A stretch of DNA of 64,000 nucleotides from Micropterus salmoides (lineage: Eukaryota > Chordata > Actinopteri > Centrarchiformes > Centrarchidae): positions 25,843,225-25,907,224 of the forward strand of contig NW_024041150.1 of assembly GCF_014851395.1 (NCBI RefSeq), written 5' to 3'. This document shows positions 32,021 to 44,030 of this stretch, piece by piece (the first letter of the stretch is position 1; every line of letters starts with the position of its first letter). The notes below the pieces were generated by a model that was not told the origin of the DNA, did not search any database, and worked only from the letters and a program-made list of their open reading frames with translations. The position numbers and the translations under genes are program-made.

Positions 32021-33570
32021 ATGAATTGTGTATTTTTGCATAGTACTTTAATATTATTGTAGAGTTTTGTAGTATTTTTAATGAAGGCCAGTCTGTTCCC
32101 ACTGCATCTGTTACACCTTTGGTTCCCAACTTTTTCACCTTATGACAACTTGAAACTGTTTTCTAAAACACACACTAAATATTAACACACTAGTCTGGGT
32201 GGCTGTTTCTTTTTAAATATTATAAAGAAATATCAATATAACTAATGGTTGTGTGATACATGTTTTAATTTTGGTAATGTTGTATAAATAGACCAAGGAG
32301 ATTGTCTGGCTATTGTATTTCTAAGATTATTTTTTAATCCAGATGATTAGAAGAGTCTTTCAGGATTCTGGAAATTCCTTCATAACAGCGGCAAGCGTTG
32401 ATATACAGTATATTCATATTACTGTTATTGTGAGCATAATCATATTTTGATGCTTTGGCAACATTGTTCTTGAAATGTTCATGCCAATACAGCCATTTGA
32501 ATTTAATTGATAAAGATCACCGGTTATTTAGAAAATTGGACGCTTCACTCTGTGACTCAAATGTAATGGCAGTACATGAGTGGCCCAAACTGCAGGCTAG
32601 CTCTACTTGCCTTCACACAGAGAAACAAATGCCAATGAGCATAACGTCTCACACCTTGTGCCCTGAAACAATAAACTGTTTAAAACCCAGTGATGTAGAA
32701 ACACCATCAACCCCTTGCAGTGACTAAATCAGTCCAAAATTTTAGCTGTTTCAATATTTCTTAACATTAAAAGTGCCTATAAGAGGACCAAGACAATCCC
32801 GCTACATCATTGTCAGTGGAGCACAGTTAGAATTTGTTGATGACACCTCGTCTCCTTACTTTACTAACTTTCTGTATAAGTTGCTTGTTCCTACATTCTA
32901 CACCGGGCTGTCTGACATCATGGGAATAACGTATGCAAATTTTGATTTAGTTTGTCGTTTCCTTTCAAGTGTTGCCAATACAAGTGCCATGTTCCAGACA
33001 GAACAAAAGCAAAATATGGGGCGTATCAAAAAAAAAAAAAGAAACGAAAATGTATGTAGTCAGAGCGTCAATTTGCAAGTGACACTCAGCGTCTTCAAAA
33101 CTCATTTGTAGACACGACTGTAAAGACATTCTCTATCGAGCAGCTTTGACACTGCGGCTGAAGAGGGAGAAATACGGCCTTATCTTCGTGAACATGCCAA
33201 CCCAGCTTGACTGTGATCAGGAGAGACAAAGGAGATTGTAGACGGTGAAGAAAAATAGTCCTGAAATAAGCCTGCAGGTTTGCTACCGATACTGATACAG
33301 CTACTGTAGAGAGAGCAAACACAGAAACAGAGTGAGGCTCGAGCAACAGAAAAAAGAGGAAGAGGCTAACTCTCAGAGATCAATAAGAAGTGTGTGTATT
33401 TGTGTATGTCTGTGCACATGAAAAGACGGAGAGACAGACAGAGACAGAAAATGCAATCAGTGTGCGTATGAGGTTTCTCCAGAGTGAGGATTTGGGTCAT
33501 TTGAAAGAATACAGCTGAATCAGCAACACTGCCGCCACCGCTGAACTTAATCTACTGAATAGTCCTGCAG
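32021..33570. other. Gene-free stretch
   Basis: The frames are short and unremarkable. I see no RNA gene or repeat boundary. Confidence 0.4.
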
Positions 33571-33893
33571 GCGGAGACTGAGCGAGAAAGAGAGGAAAGG
33601 AGGAAGTGAGCGAAGGAGTGAGGATGTCAAATGGGAAGAGAGGATGGGAGAGGAAAAGATGAAACAAAAGGAGAGGGGGAGGAGGTGGGGGGGGGTGAAA
33701 GATACTGGCAAGATGGGAGCGGCACGAGAGGAGAAGAAGAAGAAGGAGGAGAGAGATGGGGAGAGACAGAGGGGGCGAAAAGCAGTGGGTGAGAGATTTA
33801 TCAGAGGAGACGGCAGGAGCGGAAGGGGAGGAAAGGAAAGGAACAGAAAGATATAGAGGGGCAGAAGAGAGGCAGGGGAGGAGATATGGAAAC
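33571..33893 (+). repeat. Long polypurine (G/A-rich) tract
   Basis: About 320 bases in which the plus strand is overwhelmingly A and G, with GAGAG, GGAGG and GAAGAAG runs and one G10 stretch near 33690. The low-complexity open frames it produces on both strands, up to 160 codons, are not genes. Such tracts can form triplex DNA. Confidence 0.8.
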
Positions 33894-35883
33894 CACTGTC
33901 TGCCTGCTGCTGCCTGCTCGTGGATTGTTCTCTCCATCAGATTATCAAGAAAAGGGGTTGAGAAATGTGCCCCCCCCAACGCTGCTCGTCTTATTTCTTT
34001 ATCCTGACATTAACTTCCGTTTCTTTCTCCTTCCTTTGCTACATCCCATCCAGCTTTTCGCCTTTTGACTTAACAAATACAGAAACACTAATTGTTGGGA
34101 TTCGATTGGAATTTTAAAGTGTAAAGATCAACCCCGAATCACATAGCATCATGTCCGTTGCTTTTGAAGCAAGTTGCACTTAAAAGCACCCTGCACTGGG
34201 ACTGTGCCATCTTTGATTTTACACAGCTTGCATTGACACAAAAAGAAGTCACCTCTCCATCAGAGCAAATCATGTTTTTACATCAACCTGACACAAAGTC
34301 ACTAAGAAGATTGCCTTCCCCCTCCAGAGTGCGTATGTTCAATATTCTTCCTGTAACAAATTCCATGAGTGCCCAAGTGACTGAAATGTTTGGGTTCCCT
34401 CTGATAGCCATCCAGGACCCGTGACACGCGCTGTTGTATGACTAGTCTGGATCGAGGCTAGTGGTGCTTTTGGCCACAGCCCAACATGTGATGTTAACAG
34501 CAGGTGTTTTCCATTAGCTGTCAGAAGCAAAACACTTGCTGTGATCCCACTAATTAGTGAGTTCACTGGCGCAGATATCACAATGCAAACATAAAATAAC
34601 TATTAAATTGCTTCACAGAATCAAATTAAAACAGTTTTTCACATACAGTAATAGTCTGTCAGCTCTTCAGAAAAACAACAACATGTCATTCATTCGGGTA
34701 TGCCACACAAGCACAGGCGTTCAGGTGGAGTATGACTACATGTTATGATAGGCAGATGTACTTCCATGATCGCTGTTTGTGTACAGCAGATGGACAATTA
34801 ATTCACTTCACAATATCTTGTATTTGCTTTCCTCCTTTGCTCTTACCATTAGTATAATCACTTTTCTGTCATTACCGATAGAAATAGTCACTTCCACCAA
34901 CTCACCAGGAGTTCATGACATGACTGGTGAGTTTGAGTGCATAAACCGACAGATCAGTTTCAACCCACAGAGACCAGTTTGTGTTATTCGCAAATCACTC
35001 ATTGCACATGGGCTCATTTGCTGCTAGTATTATTGTCTCAATGCAAATGTCAAATACACACACAAGCGTACAGAGGCAAAGATGAACTTGATGGGTGGCA
35101 AAGTAATTAATGACATTTGTTGACCTTTACCAACAAACAGGAACTGCCACATACTTACTGTATATGGTAGAGCATGTACCCTTTGCATCTTATAGCTTTG
35201 GCTTTTTAATATTGTAAAAAGTAAAAAAACATTTTTTTTTATAAAAAGCATTATACAAAAAGTATATAAATGGGGAAAGATGTGAGGGCTTGTAGTTGAA
35301 GCAGATAGTTGGTGGGGTCCTGAAAATCCAGCTGGCAGGAGGTTTTTGTATCAACATGACATGTACAGTGACTTTAGCAAGCCAGAAATCTCATTTCATA
35401 GCAAAGTAATCATTGAATCAATGATATTGATCGGCAACTGTCAACTCTCTGAAGAATATTTTGTGATGCGTGGCAAGGAAATTATATATGTTTTGTGTTA
35501 TGGGAAATCCCCATGATGCATTTCCTTTCATTAAAATGTCAGTTTGTGGAATTGAGGTAAACTGCTAGCTACCTCGTTGTGTTTTATTTTTTGGGAAAAA
35601 CAGGTAAACCACATTTAAAAAATATAGGATCTGCAGCCTGTAAGAAAAGAATATCTCCAAATAATAAGCAAGGCTGTGTTGCACTGCCATGTTTCTGAAT
35701 GTAACCAGACACGACAACAGCACGTATTGTAGCCAGATCCAATCATACCTGTTCAGCTGGGGAAAAAAAAAACAGCTTCACAAACAAGTATTCTATTTCT
35801 ATTTCAACAAATTGGATGGAGATTTGCCATCTTGAACCCAGCTCATGAACACTAAAATCCCTTCTCCCTCTCTGTGTATTCAG
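33894..35883. other. Gene-free stretch
   Basis: No recognisable coding or repeat content; only scattered short frames. Confidence 0.4.
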
Positions 35884-35987
35884 TCCTGTCTCCTCCCCAC
35901 TAGATGGCAGACATGCTATGTGCCACCACCCCGGTCGAATGCTCCTCTCCCTCGGCTGAGCCTAATGGCATGTGGCGGCTGGTGCCT
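35884..35987 (+). other. Candidate host coding exon (28 codons, phase 0)
   Basis: A pyrimidine-rich run ending TGTGTATTCAG (to 35883) precedes an ATG at 35904 (MADMLCATTPVECSSPSAEP). The frame stays open 28 codons to a strong donor CCT/GTGAGTAATG (exon edge 35987). The exon is GC-richer than its flanks. The acceptor and donor, the in-phase start and the composition together suggest a first coding exon. I do not recognise the protein, and no partner exon can be joined to it within the window. Confidence 0.35.
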
Positions 35988-36034
35988 GTGAGTAATGCCG
36001 CAGGAAAATGCGTTCCATAACCTATTGTTCTTAT

Positions 36035-36215
36035 TGGAAAAGAGGAGGAAGATAGGAGAGGGACACAAACAAAACAAACAGGAAAGAAAGAGAAGATAGA
36101 GAGAGGAAGAAGGGGTGGGTGGGGTGGGGGGGGGGGACGAGTGAAACCAGGCGAGCGCTGTGGGTGAGGCTTGTGAGGTCTTGTGACAGGAGGGTGGGGA
36201 GGGTTACTGATACAG
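36035..36215 (+). repeat. Second polypurine tract
   Basis: A plus-strand A/G-rich run with GAGAGGAAGAAGG and a G11 stretch near 36127. Minus-strand low-complexity frames here are not genes. Confidence 0.7.
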
Positions 36216-38251
36216 AGGCAGAAAATGGTCTGCTGATGTAGTCGGTGTATTTAACACTTGTGCAGTCACAGATGGGCACACAGAAACACAAACTGAACAC
36301 ATGCTCAACTCAGAGATGCACAACTTTAACGCAAGAAGCCATATTAAACTGCATTCCTGCTTTTTACATGTACTGGTCTGCTTTGATGCACACATGTATA
36401 AGCAGCATAGGAAACCTGACTGACTGAATGTGGACCTTCTTTCATGGGGCTACATGCCACTGTGCCTTTTCCTACTGATGAAATTGTTACACGTGGCTCA
36501 GTACACAAATCAATACCCAGTTTGAGACTTATCTCCGATCTTTAATGAACACAGGAGTGACTCAGGAGAAATGTTCAAACACAAATTGTTCTAATTCATG
36601 TTCTGTTACTTTTGCATTTTAGGGAAATCAAAGATGCTGAGCTACAAGTTTTTGCAAAACTGCCTCCCTAATTTTCCTAAATAAAGTCTCCTGTGAAGCT
36701 AATAGGCTACAATTAGTCCCAGTTAATGACAGAGAGCCACAAATATGTTTAACAAATATTAGAAACAAATAACCTTAAAGTACAAATTAACTATAATAAA
36801 TAAATAAATAGTAAATAAAGCAGCATTTGCAGTAATTAGATTCCTGCTGATGAATTCTTCTCATCACACTTTGTTGGACTGGGGCCTACAGGATGCAAGT
36901 GGATCAATCTGCACAGCAGGACTGAGCACTTGTGTTTTTAAGGGTGTATAGTATGCAGTGTGATGATGCAGCGTAGGATCTGTGCAATGCCCACAAGAAC
37001 ACTGTGTGAGAACATACGGATCATATTCATCTAAAGATTGCAGAGTTAGAGAGTCGTTTGGCTGCTGTAGCCATATGTAAAACCAAACCTTAATAAGTAA
37101 GTTTCTCTTTTGTTCAAAATATCTGATAAATCCAATTTAAGTCAACTTAGGTGAATGTAATTTTCATCTGTTATTGGATTACTTAAAAACATATCAACTA
37201 TACAATGAAACCTGGTGTGGTTTTGATGTCATGCTAACTTTAAAACACAAATATATGCAGCCATCACCGTGACACCCACATACACAGAGGGGTACTTGTT
37301 TGTCATAGCCACACCTTATCATGTAAAATACCCTCCCACCCTCTCAAAATCTACCTCATGCTTCCCTCTGTGCTTACTTACACACCCTCTTCTCGTCTGA
37401 TGCTGCTTTTTTATTCCCTTATGTCAGATGAGATGAAAAGCAAAACACTTTTGTTTGCTCAAAAAAAAAAAAGAAAGAAAAAGAGGGTGAGGGCGGGGGG
37501 TTCGGCTGGTGGTATGACTCATGTGCAAGGCTTGATTTCTAGATCGTTATATCCTCCTGCGAAGCTTCTGAATACAGCTTGAACAGCAGAGGGAAAGGCA
37601 GGAAGCCGTCTTGCTAGAATTTACTTTCCCTCATCTCCCCACAGCTAGCTAAATAGGGGTTCCCCATTAAAGTGCTTGTGACCTTTGGAAGAGAGGGGCA
37701 GGGGTTTGATTGGGCTTTTTTGTCAAATTGGGCACACAATGAGCACAGGCACAGTAGGAGTCCATTTACTGGCTGCAGCCACTGAGTGTAAGGCGGAGAG
37801 ATGTGGTGCCCACACTGGTAGTGCTATAAGTAGGCAGCTGCAGCACTGGCGTATTTATACTTTAACAATTTTTGGACAGATATATATAATAGCCTTTTAC
37901 TGTATACACTTGTAGCTTAATTTATAACTTTAGAGGCATTTAAGATACAGACAGACATATCTATGGTTGTGTTTGTAATTTCAAATTATGCTTGAATGCA
38001 ATAAAAATATAAAAATGGTGATATTGTTTTCTGGAAGGATGAAATTTGACTGTATAGTTAGGGCAGTCATTGTATTAAATATTTAAAAAAGGGAAGAATT
38101 TCAGTGTTAAAAGAGCTATGAGTAGCATTTTAAAGCAGTAATTGATTTTTTTAGCCACATGGGGCAGCAGAACAAGCTGTAAACCCCACATTATCATCTT
38201 ATAATGTTGATATGGCTAACATGGTGGAAACGAAGGTTACGATATGGTAAC
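36216..38251. other. Gene-free stretch
   Basis: Nothing supportable. A (TAAA)n-like run is near 36795, an A13 run near 37461 and a G-rich run near 37490. Confidence 0.4.
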
Positions 38252-38873
38252 CCTAGTTCTATTAGCACAGGCGGAGCCCTCTACTGGACTCTATGGGTAC
38301 TACCTCTCCTCCTATCACACGCACGTACTCGCCCACTGAAATTTTGCATACTGTAAGTAGCCGACCAATTGGACGTCGCTACTGTACGTGCGTACTGTAT
38401 AAATAGCGGTGTCCTCACTGCTCAGCATCCAACCAACCCTTCAGCAGACAGCGGTGGAGCGGCAGGGCTCCATTGTAGAGGGCTCCGCCTGTGCTAATAG
38501 AACTAGGGATGGCTCGGCAGTCAACACATGGCGGCGGTTGGCGGATGCCATCTCTGGCGTGGTCCCTGCCGAGGCATTCAAAGCAGAAGCGATGAGTGTC
38601 TACCCCGGCGATCAGACCGGGGCACGACGGGCAAAGGTGAGCTTCAAGGAGCAGCGACTCCATCAAGGTCAGTGGGCGGTTCGCCGTCTGTCTGAAGGAT
38701 GCTGAGCAGTGAGGACACCGCTATTTATACGGTACGCATGTACAGTAGCAACGTCCAATTTGTCGGCTACTTACAGTATGCAAAATTTCAGTGGGCGAGT
38801 ACGTGCGTGTGATAGGAGGAGAGGTAGTACCTATAGAGTCCAGTAGAGGGTGGAGCCTGTGTGAGATAGAACA
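38252..38873 (-). mobile_element. DIRS-like deletion derivative: inverted repeats, internal complementary region, gag-type zinc motif
   Basis: Two inverted arms of about 178 bp (38252-38430 and 38697-38873) match at roughly 95%. Between them, 38475-38507 is an exact 33-bp reverse complement of the outermost bases of the left arm (38252-38284). DIRS retrotransposons carry such an internal complementary region matching their terminal repeats. The minus strand of the loop (38666-38415) reads CPSCPGLIAGVDTHRFCFEC then LGRDHARDGI and PPPCVDC, a Cys/His pattern like the zinc motif of fish DIRS-type gag. Order on the minus strand is repeat, gag piece, internal region, repeat, as in DIRS. RT and tyrosine recombinase are absent. 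Confidence 0.6.
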
Positions 38874-41559
38874 GCCTATTTACACATCCAGTAGAGACAG
38901 AACACCATTAGCATTCATTTGGAGTTGCATTGTGTTCACCCGTTTGCTTCTTTTAGCTCTATTTTGGTCTCCACCACCTCCCGACTGAAATATCTTGCTA
39001 GTTTGGCTTTTTCTGACTATTGTTGGATACTGTATCAGATTTATTTAGCTGCCTGCTGCTGGAAAAAAAGCAGTGAACCAGTGAAGGGTGCGGACCTGAT
39101 AACCAATGGAATGAGCTGAAAGACGGGTTGATGGGTTATAATTCTCTTGGTCGCTGCGAGTGAGTTTGAACTATATTACATGTAGTTATTTGATCCATTG
39201 TTAAAATAAAAATATTGAGTAGTGCAGCTTTGATGTCATTACCATATTTTAGTAGTATTATAAATTGAGTGGCATCAGATTGGATTTTATGTCAAATTAA
39301 ACTGTAAGAAGGTATTGCTATTCAAAATTTCAGAGATTCTGGGAAAAACAAAAGGACTCTTCTCCTAAAATAAAAAGGGTACACAATACTTATATTACTA
39401 CATGCAGAGTTTAAATGTTTCAAATTATTCTGATGGCACAATTTTTGTTTGTAGAAAAATAACACGATTGCATTGTTTGATTCTGGGGGTGCCAGAATGG
39501 GAAATGGTTAAGTTCTATATATAGTGGCCTTAATACGCTAACATACCAATGGAAAAATAATTTTGACGATAGCACTGCCATGCCATTGATGTGTAAAAAA
39601 GCTACAGATAGCATCCTAAATACACTTTGTCAAACCACTGCTCTTTCTGTCTCTTGCTCTCTGTCTGAGTGCTTTAGGTATTTCAAATCCATTTATATGT
39701 GCATAATCTTTTGTCAAAGTCTCTTCTTTTCTCATTCTGTCCTTCACTCACAAGACCTGTCATCCTGAAATCCACTTATTGCTTGTCAAAGGAAATCAGA
39801 CAAAACCGACATATGGAAAAGTAATCAACACTCACCCACTATGCATCCATTGGCCCTCTCTTCCTTTTTACCACTTTTTTATTACCCACCCTCATTTTCT
39901 CTCCATCTCTCTCTCTGTCTCGTTACTTTGCACCTGTGGGTGTAGGTAACTGCCTGAGCCAGATGTGGTATTCACACATTCTCATATATGTGTAGACAAA
40001 TGCACATTCACCATCATAGTCTTTCTGGGCTAAGTCACATGATAGAGATGCAGCTACATGTGTCATTGTAAAATGGTATGTTTATATATGTGTCAATGTA
40101 TGTGTATCTCTACCCTCCATGTCACTGCATGACGTGAGTGCGATGACATGTAGAGGGAAAGTGGCCTATTTTTCAAGTAAACATCATAAATTTATATATC
40201 AGGAACAGCCTAAAATATGCAATACAAGGGCATATGTGTGATAAAGGAGATTTAGAAAGCAAAAGAGGAGAGACTTGAGGTGTCAGTCTGCATATTTACA
40301 GCAACATGAAAAACTGTGTGGTGAAAAAAAGGACTGCAACTAAAGACAGGGAAGGTAAGAGCTAAGAAGAGAGCAAAGAGGGGAGGAGTGGCAAAGAAGA
40401 AGTGCAAGAGAAGAGACAGATCTGCTGTGGTAAGGAAGACTGCTAATAGTATTGACAGACATATTGCAGCATTTGTGTCTAACTTAACCACCTCTTTGTT
40501 TGGGCTGCCTTCAGCTAACGTGTACGGCATAGAAATTCTTCCCCAGTGCTCCCTTAGAGTGGAAACCTCTCCTGCACTTTCTGCATCTCTGTCCCTCAGT
40601 TTAAGGCTGTACTATTATATTCTAATTCAGCGTATCAAGACAGAGAGCAAGAAATAAACAAAAATGATGAATGGATATGATGATAATCCACCCACCATGT
40701 TGGTGTTAGCGAGGTGAATGTGATACGTCAGGAGGTGCAAACGTGCTATTCTTAAATTAAAAGACTGTTGATTGTTTTTGTGTGTGCATGTAACTTCATC
40801 CAGCTGATGCTTTTAATGACCAGATCAGCAGTGTAACTGTGACTGTGTTTAATAAATGAAGCATCACGTCTATTTCAGATGTGCGCACACAGAGGTCCAT
40901 GTGTTAATCTGAAGCGACATTGACTCTAATAGCCACTTTAGATGTCTTTATTATTTTAAGGCGCTTCATGAGTTGCCCCTGGCGTGGATGAGTACAGTAT
41001 GAGATTCTGCTTGAATCACAGCAACAAAAGATGGTGCAAACTTAGGAGTTATATGGTAATTCAGGTTTTTTACAATTTAAAAGTGGTGTGTCAACATGTA
41101 TTTTGGAAAAAATAAATTATGTTTTAAAAATTGATGCACAAAGTGGTACAAAAGATACTGGGATATGATATTCCTATGACTTACATGGTGTAACTTCACT
41201 GACAGAAATGTCCAAATGATGGATAGATATATCTCCTCGGCTGGGCTCAATAAACCATGCTATGTTAAGTCTTCATCAGTCTCCGAAACTTCTTCACACC
41301 TGAACCTGGCTCACAACAATATCATTTCAACAGATATCTGAGATCTCATTTATAAATAGTGCGTACATACAAAAAAGGGACTGGAAACGTGTGTACGCCA
41401 CTTCCAAAGCAAAGGTTGTGATCTATAAAAAACAAACTTGACGGGTAAATGAACGGTCCTCCACGCAAACTCTGAACCATGCGTACGCACAAGTGTAAAA
41501 AACAGTAACTCAAATAACTCGTTACACCCAAGGTATGCAGAATACCATCTATGAACATG
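38874..41559. other. Gene-free stretch
   Basis: No supported gene. Pyrimidine-rich (TCTC) runs near 39900 and purine-rich sequence near 40320-40430 give low-complexity frames only. Confidence 0.4.
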
Positions 41560-42240
41560 TCAAACCTTGAAGCAGATGGGCTCCAGCAGCAGACCACACC
41601 GGGTGCCACTCCTGTCATCTAACTTCAACAGGAAACTGAGGCTACAATTCATGGCTCACCAAAGTTGGAAAAACGTTGCCTGGTCTGATGAGTCTCGATT
41701 TCAGCTGCAACATTCAGATGGTAAGGTCAGAATTTGGCGTAAACAACATGAAAGCATGGATCCATCCTGCCTTGTGTCAACAGTTCAGGCTGGTGGTGGT
41801 GTAATGGTGTGTGGGGGATATTTTCTTGGCATACCAATACCAATTGAGCATCGTTTAAACACGACAGCCTACCTGAGTATAGCTGCTGACCATGTCCATC
41901 CCTTAATGACCACAGTGTACCAATCTTCTGATGGCCACTTCCAGCAGGATAATGCACCATGTCACAAAACTCAAATCATATTAAACTGGTTTCTTGAACA
42001 TGACAGTGAGTTAACTGTACTCCAATGGCATCAACAGTCTCCAGATCTCAATCCAATAGAGCACCTTTAGGATGTGGTGGAACGGGAGATTTGCATCATG
42101 GATGTGCAGCCAACAAATCTGTAGCAACTGCATGATGCTTTCATGTCAACATGGACCAAAGTCTCTGAGGAATGTTTCCAAAATCTTGTTGAAAGTATGG
42201 CACGAAGAATTAAGGCAGTTCTCAACTTGTTATTCTAAAT
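41560..42240 (+). pseudogene. Tc1-like transposase, C-terminal two thirds
   Basis: Cut-and-paste transposase of the Tc1/mariner superfamily. The open frame from 41567 (167 codons) has WSDESRFQLQ (Asp 41, first catalytic), HFQQDNAPCHK (Asp 128) and SPDLNPIEHL (Glu 165). There are 36 residues between the last two acidic residues, rather than the 34 usual for Tc1 proper. A stop replaces the conserved Trp after EHL; the homologous C-terminal frame continues to about 42237 (DVVEREICIMDVQ, ARRIKAVLNLLF). The N-terminal DNA-binding domain and both terminal repeats are missing, so this is a truncated copy. It is a different family from Tc1 elements A and B, judging by what remains. Confidence 0.9.
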
Positions 42241-42779
42241 CATACAATAAAGTAGAATACATGCATAGAAAATCCCTGGGTTGTAGCTGCTCTGCTGAAG
42301 ACCCACCTGTAAAAAAACAAAGGTCACAATTTGTCACGACCACAGAAAAAGGTCAAAAGATTTTGTTTTTATTACTATTTGCCCATTAGCAGGCCTTTAC
42401 TATTAAGTTCTGGGAGCACATCACAATTGAGAAAAACACCATCATTACTTAACAGCAACTGCCATTGCTTCTGCCAACGGTTCAAATGCTTTGCTGGGCC
42501 ATTATCCAATGGGAAGCCTCGCATGAGCAACGTTATGTACAACAATTCTGACTAGATATCTGCAACTCTTATCTGGAATAGTCAAAATCGAATTAAAGGT
42601 ATCTACAGTTGTCATTTAAGATGTATGACGAGTTGAGTGGATTTTTCAGTAACATCACTACTGATATCTGTAATTCAGTATTGACTAGTCAAAACTGAAT
42701 TACAGATCTGTCATTTTGACTACTCAGTCGTTAAAGATATCTTGAAAAATAAATTTCTATTCACAATGCAATTACCTTC
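42241..42779. other. Non-coding stretch with a short inverted repeat
   Basis: Around 42669-42707, CTGTAATTCAGT and ACTGAATTACAG form a 12-bp inverted pair with a short loop, and GAATAGTCAAAAT / GACTAGTCAAAACTG recur nearby. It may be part of a small inverted-repeat element; ends are not clear. Confidence 0.35.
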
Positions 42780-42930
42780 CATCTTCATCCGCTTATCCGG
42801 GATCGGGTTGTTGGGTGCAGAGGTTAGCCCCAGCCTTTCTGTGTGGAGTTTGCATGTTCTCCCCATGTCCGCGTGGATTGTCTCCGGCTTCCTCCCACCT
42901 GCCAAAGACATGAAGGCTAGGTTATAATAA
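42780..42930 (+). repeat. (ATCC)-type dispersed repeat, first half
   Basis: CATCCGCTTATCCGGGATC, GTGTGGAGTTTGCATGTTCT, TCTCCGGCTTCCTCCCA and CCAAAGACATGAAGGCTAGG match the teleost repeat at 31826 in the other orientation. It breaks at GGTTA, and the second half resumes at 43884. Confidence 0.75.
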
Positions 42931-43883
42931 TTGTGAAGTTAAAAAATGGATGTCAAATAATTTCCTCCAGCTGAACTCAGACAAAACAGAAAACCTGGTC
43001 ATCGGGTCCCAGCAGATGGCAAAACAAATACTGCCATCTGCTGGTTCCCTAGTAAATCACATTAAGCCTGTGGCAAAGAACCTTGGTGTTTGGTTTGATA
43101 GTAATTTAAATTTCGAGCAGCACACCACAAAGCTTGTTCAATCATGTTTTTATCAACAAAAATTTGATCTATGTTAACTTTTAAGGACACCGAGACCATT
43201 TTACACGCCTTCATCTCATCATGCCTGGATTATTGCAACAGCTTTTCACCTGTTTATCCCAAAAATCTATTGATCGACTCCAGACTGTCCAGAACTCAGC
43301 TGCCAGGCTTTTAACCAGAACAAAGAAATATGACCACATTACTCCTATTTTAGCTTCATTACACTGGCTCCCAGTATGTTTTAGAATTGACTTTAAAATT
43401 TTATTGATCACTTTTAAAGCTCTTCATGGCCTCTCGCCTTGTTATATTTCTGAACTTTTAGTCCCATACACACCAGCACGTACCTTGAGATCCTCGGGCA
43501 GAGGTCTGTTGTCTGTTCCAGAGTCTCGACTGAAAACTAAAGGGGACAGAGCGTTTGCTGTCAGGGCCCCGAGGCTCTGGAACAGCCTGCCCGAGGAATT
43601 AAGGTCAGCTGAGTCAGTGAACTCTTTTAAGTCCCTTCTTAAAACATACTTTTATAGGAGAGCCTTTCCCGATCTTATTTGACTTTATTTTATCCCTTTT
43701 ATTTTATTCTATTTTACGAATTTTATATTTATCTTAAACGTGTATTTTAGTCTTTTCAATATGTATTGTTTTTGTATTATTGTCTCTTGGGTATTATTGT
43801 CTTTACACTTGTTAAAGCACTTTGTAACTTGTTTTTGAAAAGTGCTCTACAAATAAAGATTATTATTATTATTATTATTATTA
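42931..43883 (+). mobile_element. L2-type LINE, 5'-truncated copy (RT to 3' tail)
   Basis: A 3' fragment of a non-LTR retrotransposon ORF2. The first piece (42950-43177) has NNFLQLNSDKTENLVIG and NLGVWFDSNLNFEQH (late RT motifs). After frame changes (HAFISSCLDYCNS), a 153-codon frame (43221-43682) has RLQTVQNSAARLLTRTKKYD, ILASLHWLPVCFRIDFK and RAPRLWNSLPEELRSA, the typical L2 C-terminus. The 3' end is an ATTATT microsatellite (43858-43882), the usual tail. It sits inside the dispersed repeat that flanks it on both sides. Confidence 0.9.
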
Positions 43884-44030
43884 ATTGGTGTCTAAAAATT
43901 GTCCGTAGGTGTGAATGTGAGTGTGTATGGCCCTGCGATGGGCTGGCAACCTGTCCAGGGTGGACCCCGGCTTTCGCCCGATGTAATCTGGGATTGGCTC
44001 CAGCGACCCTGTACGCAGGATAAAATGCAA
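43884..44030 (+). repeat. (ATCC)-type dispersed repeat, second half
   Basis: AATTGGTGTCTAAAAATTGTC, TGTGAATGTGAGTGTG, CTGCGATGGGCTGGCAACC, and GGGATTGGCTCCAGCGACCC continue the repeat interrupted at 42930. Confidence 0.75.

Noticed and set aside
33497..33979. A 160-codon minus-strand open frame rich in Pro, Ser and Leu
   Set aside because: It is the complement of the polypurine tract; the composition is low complexity and no domain is present.
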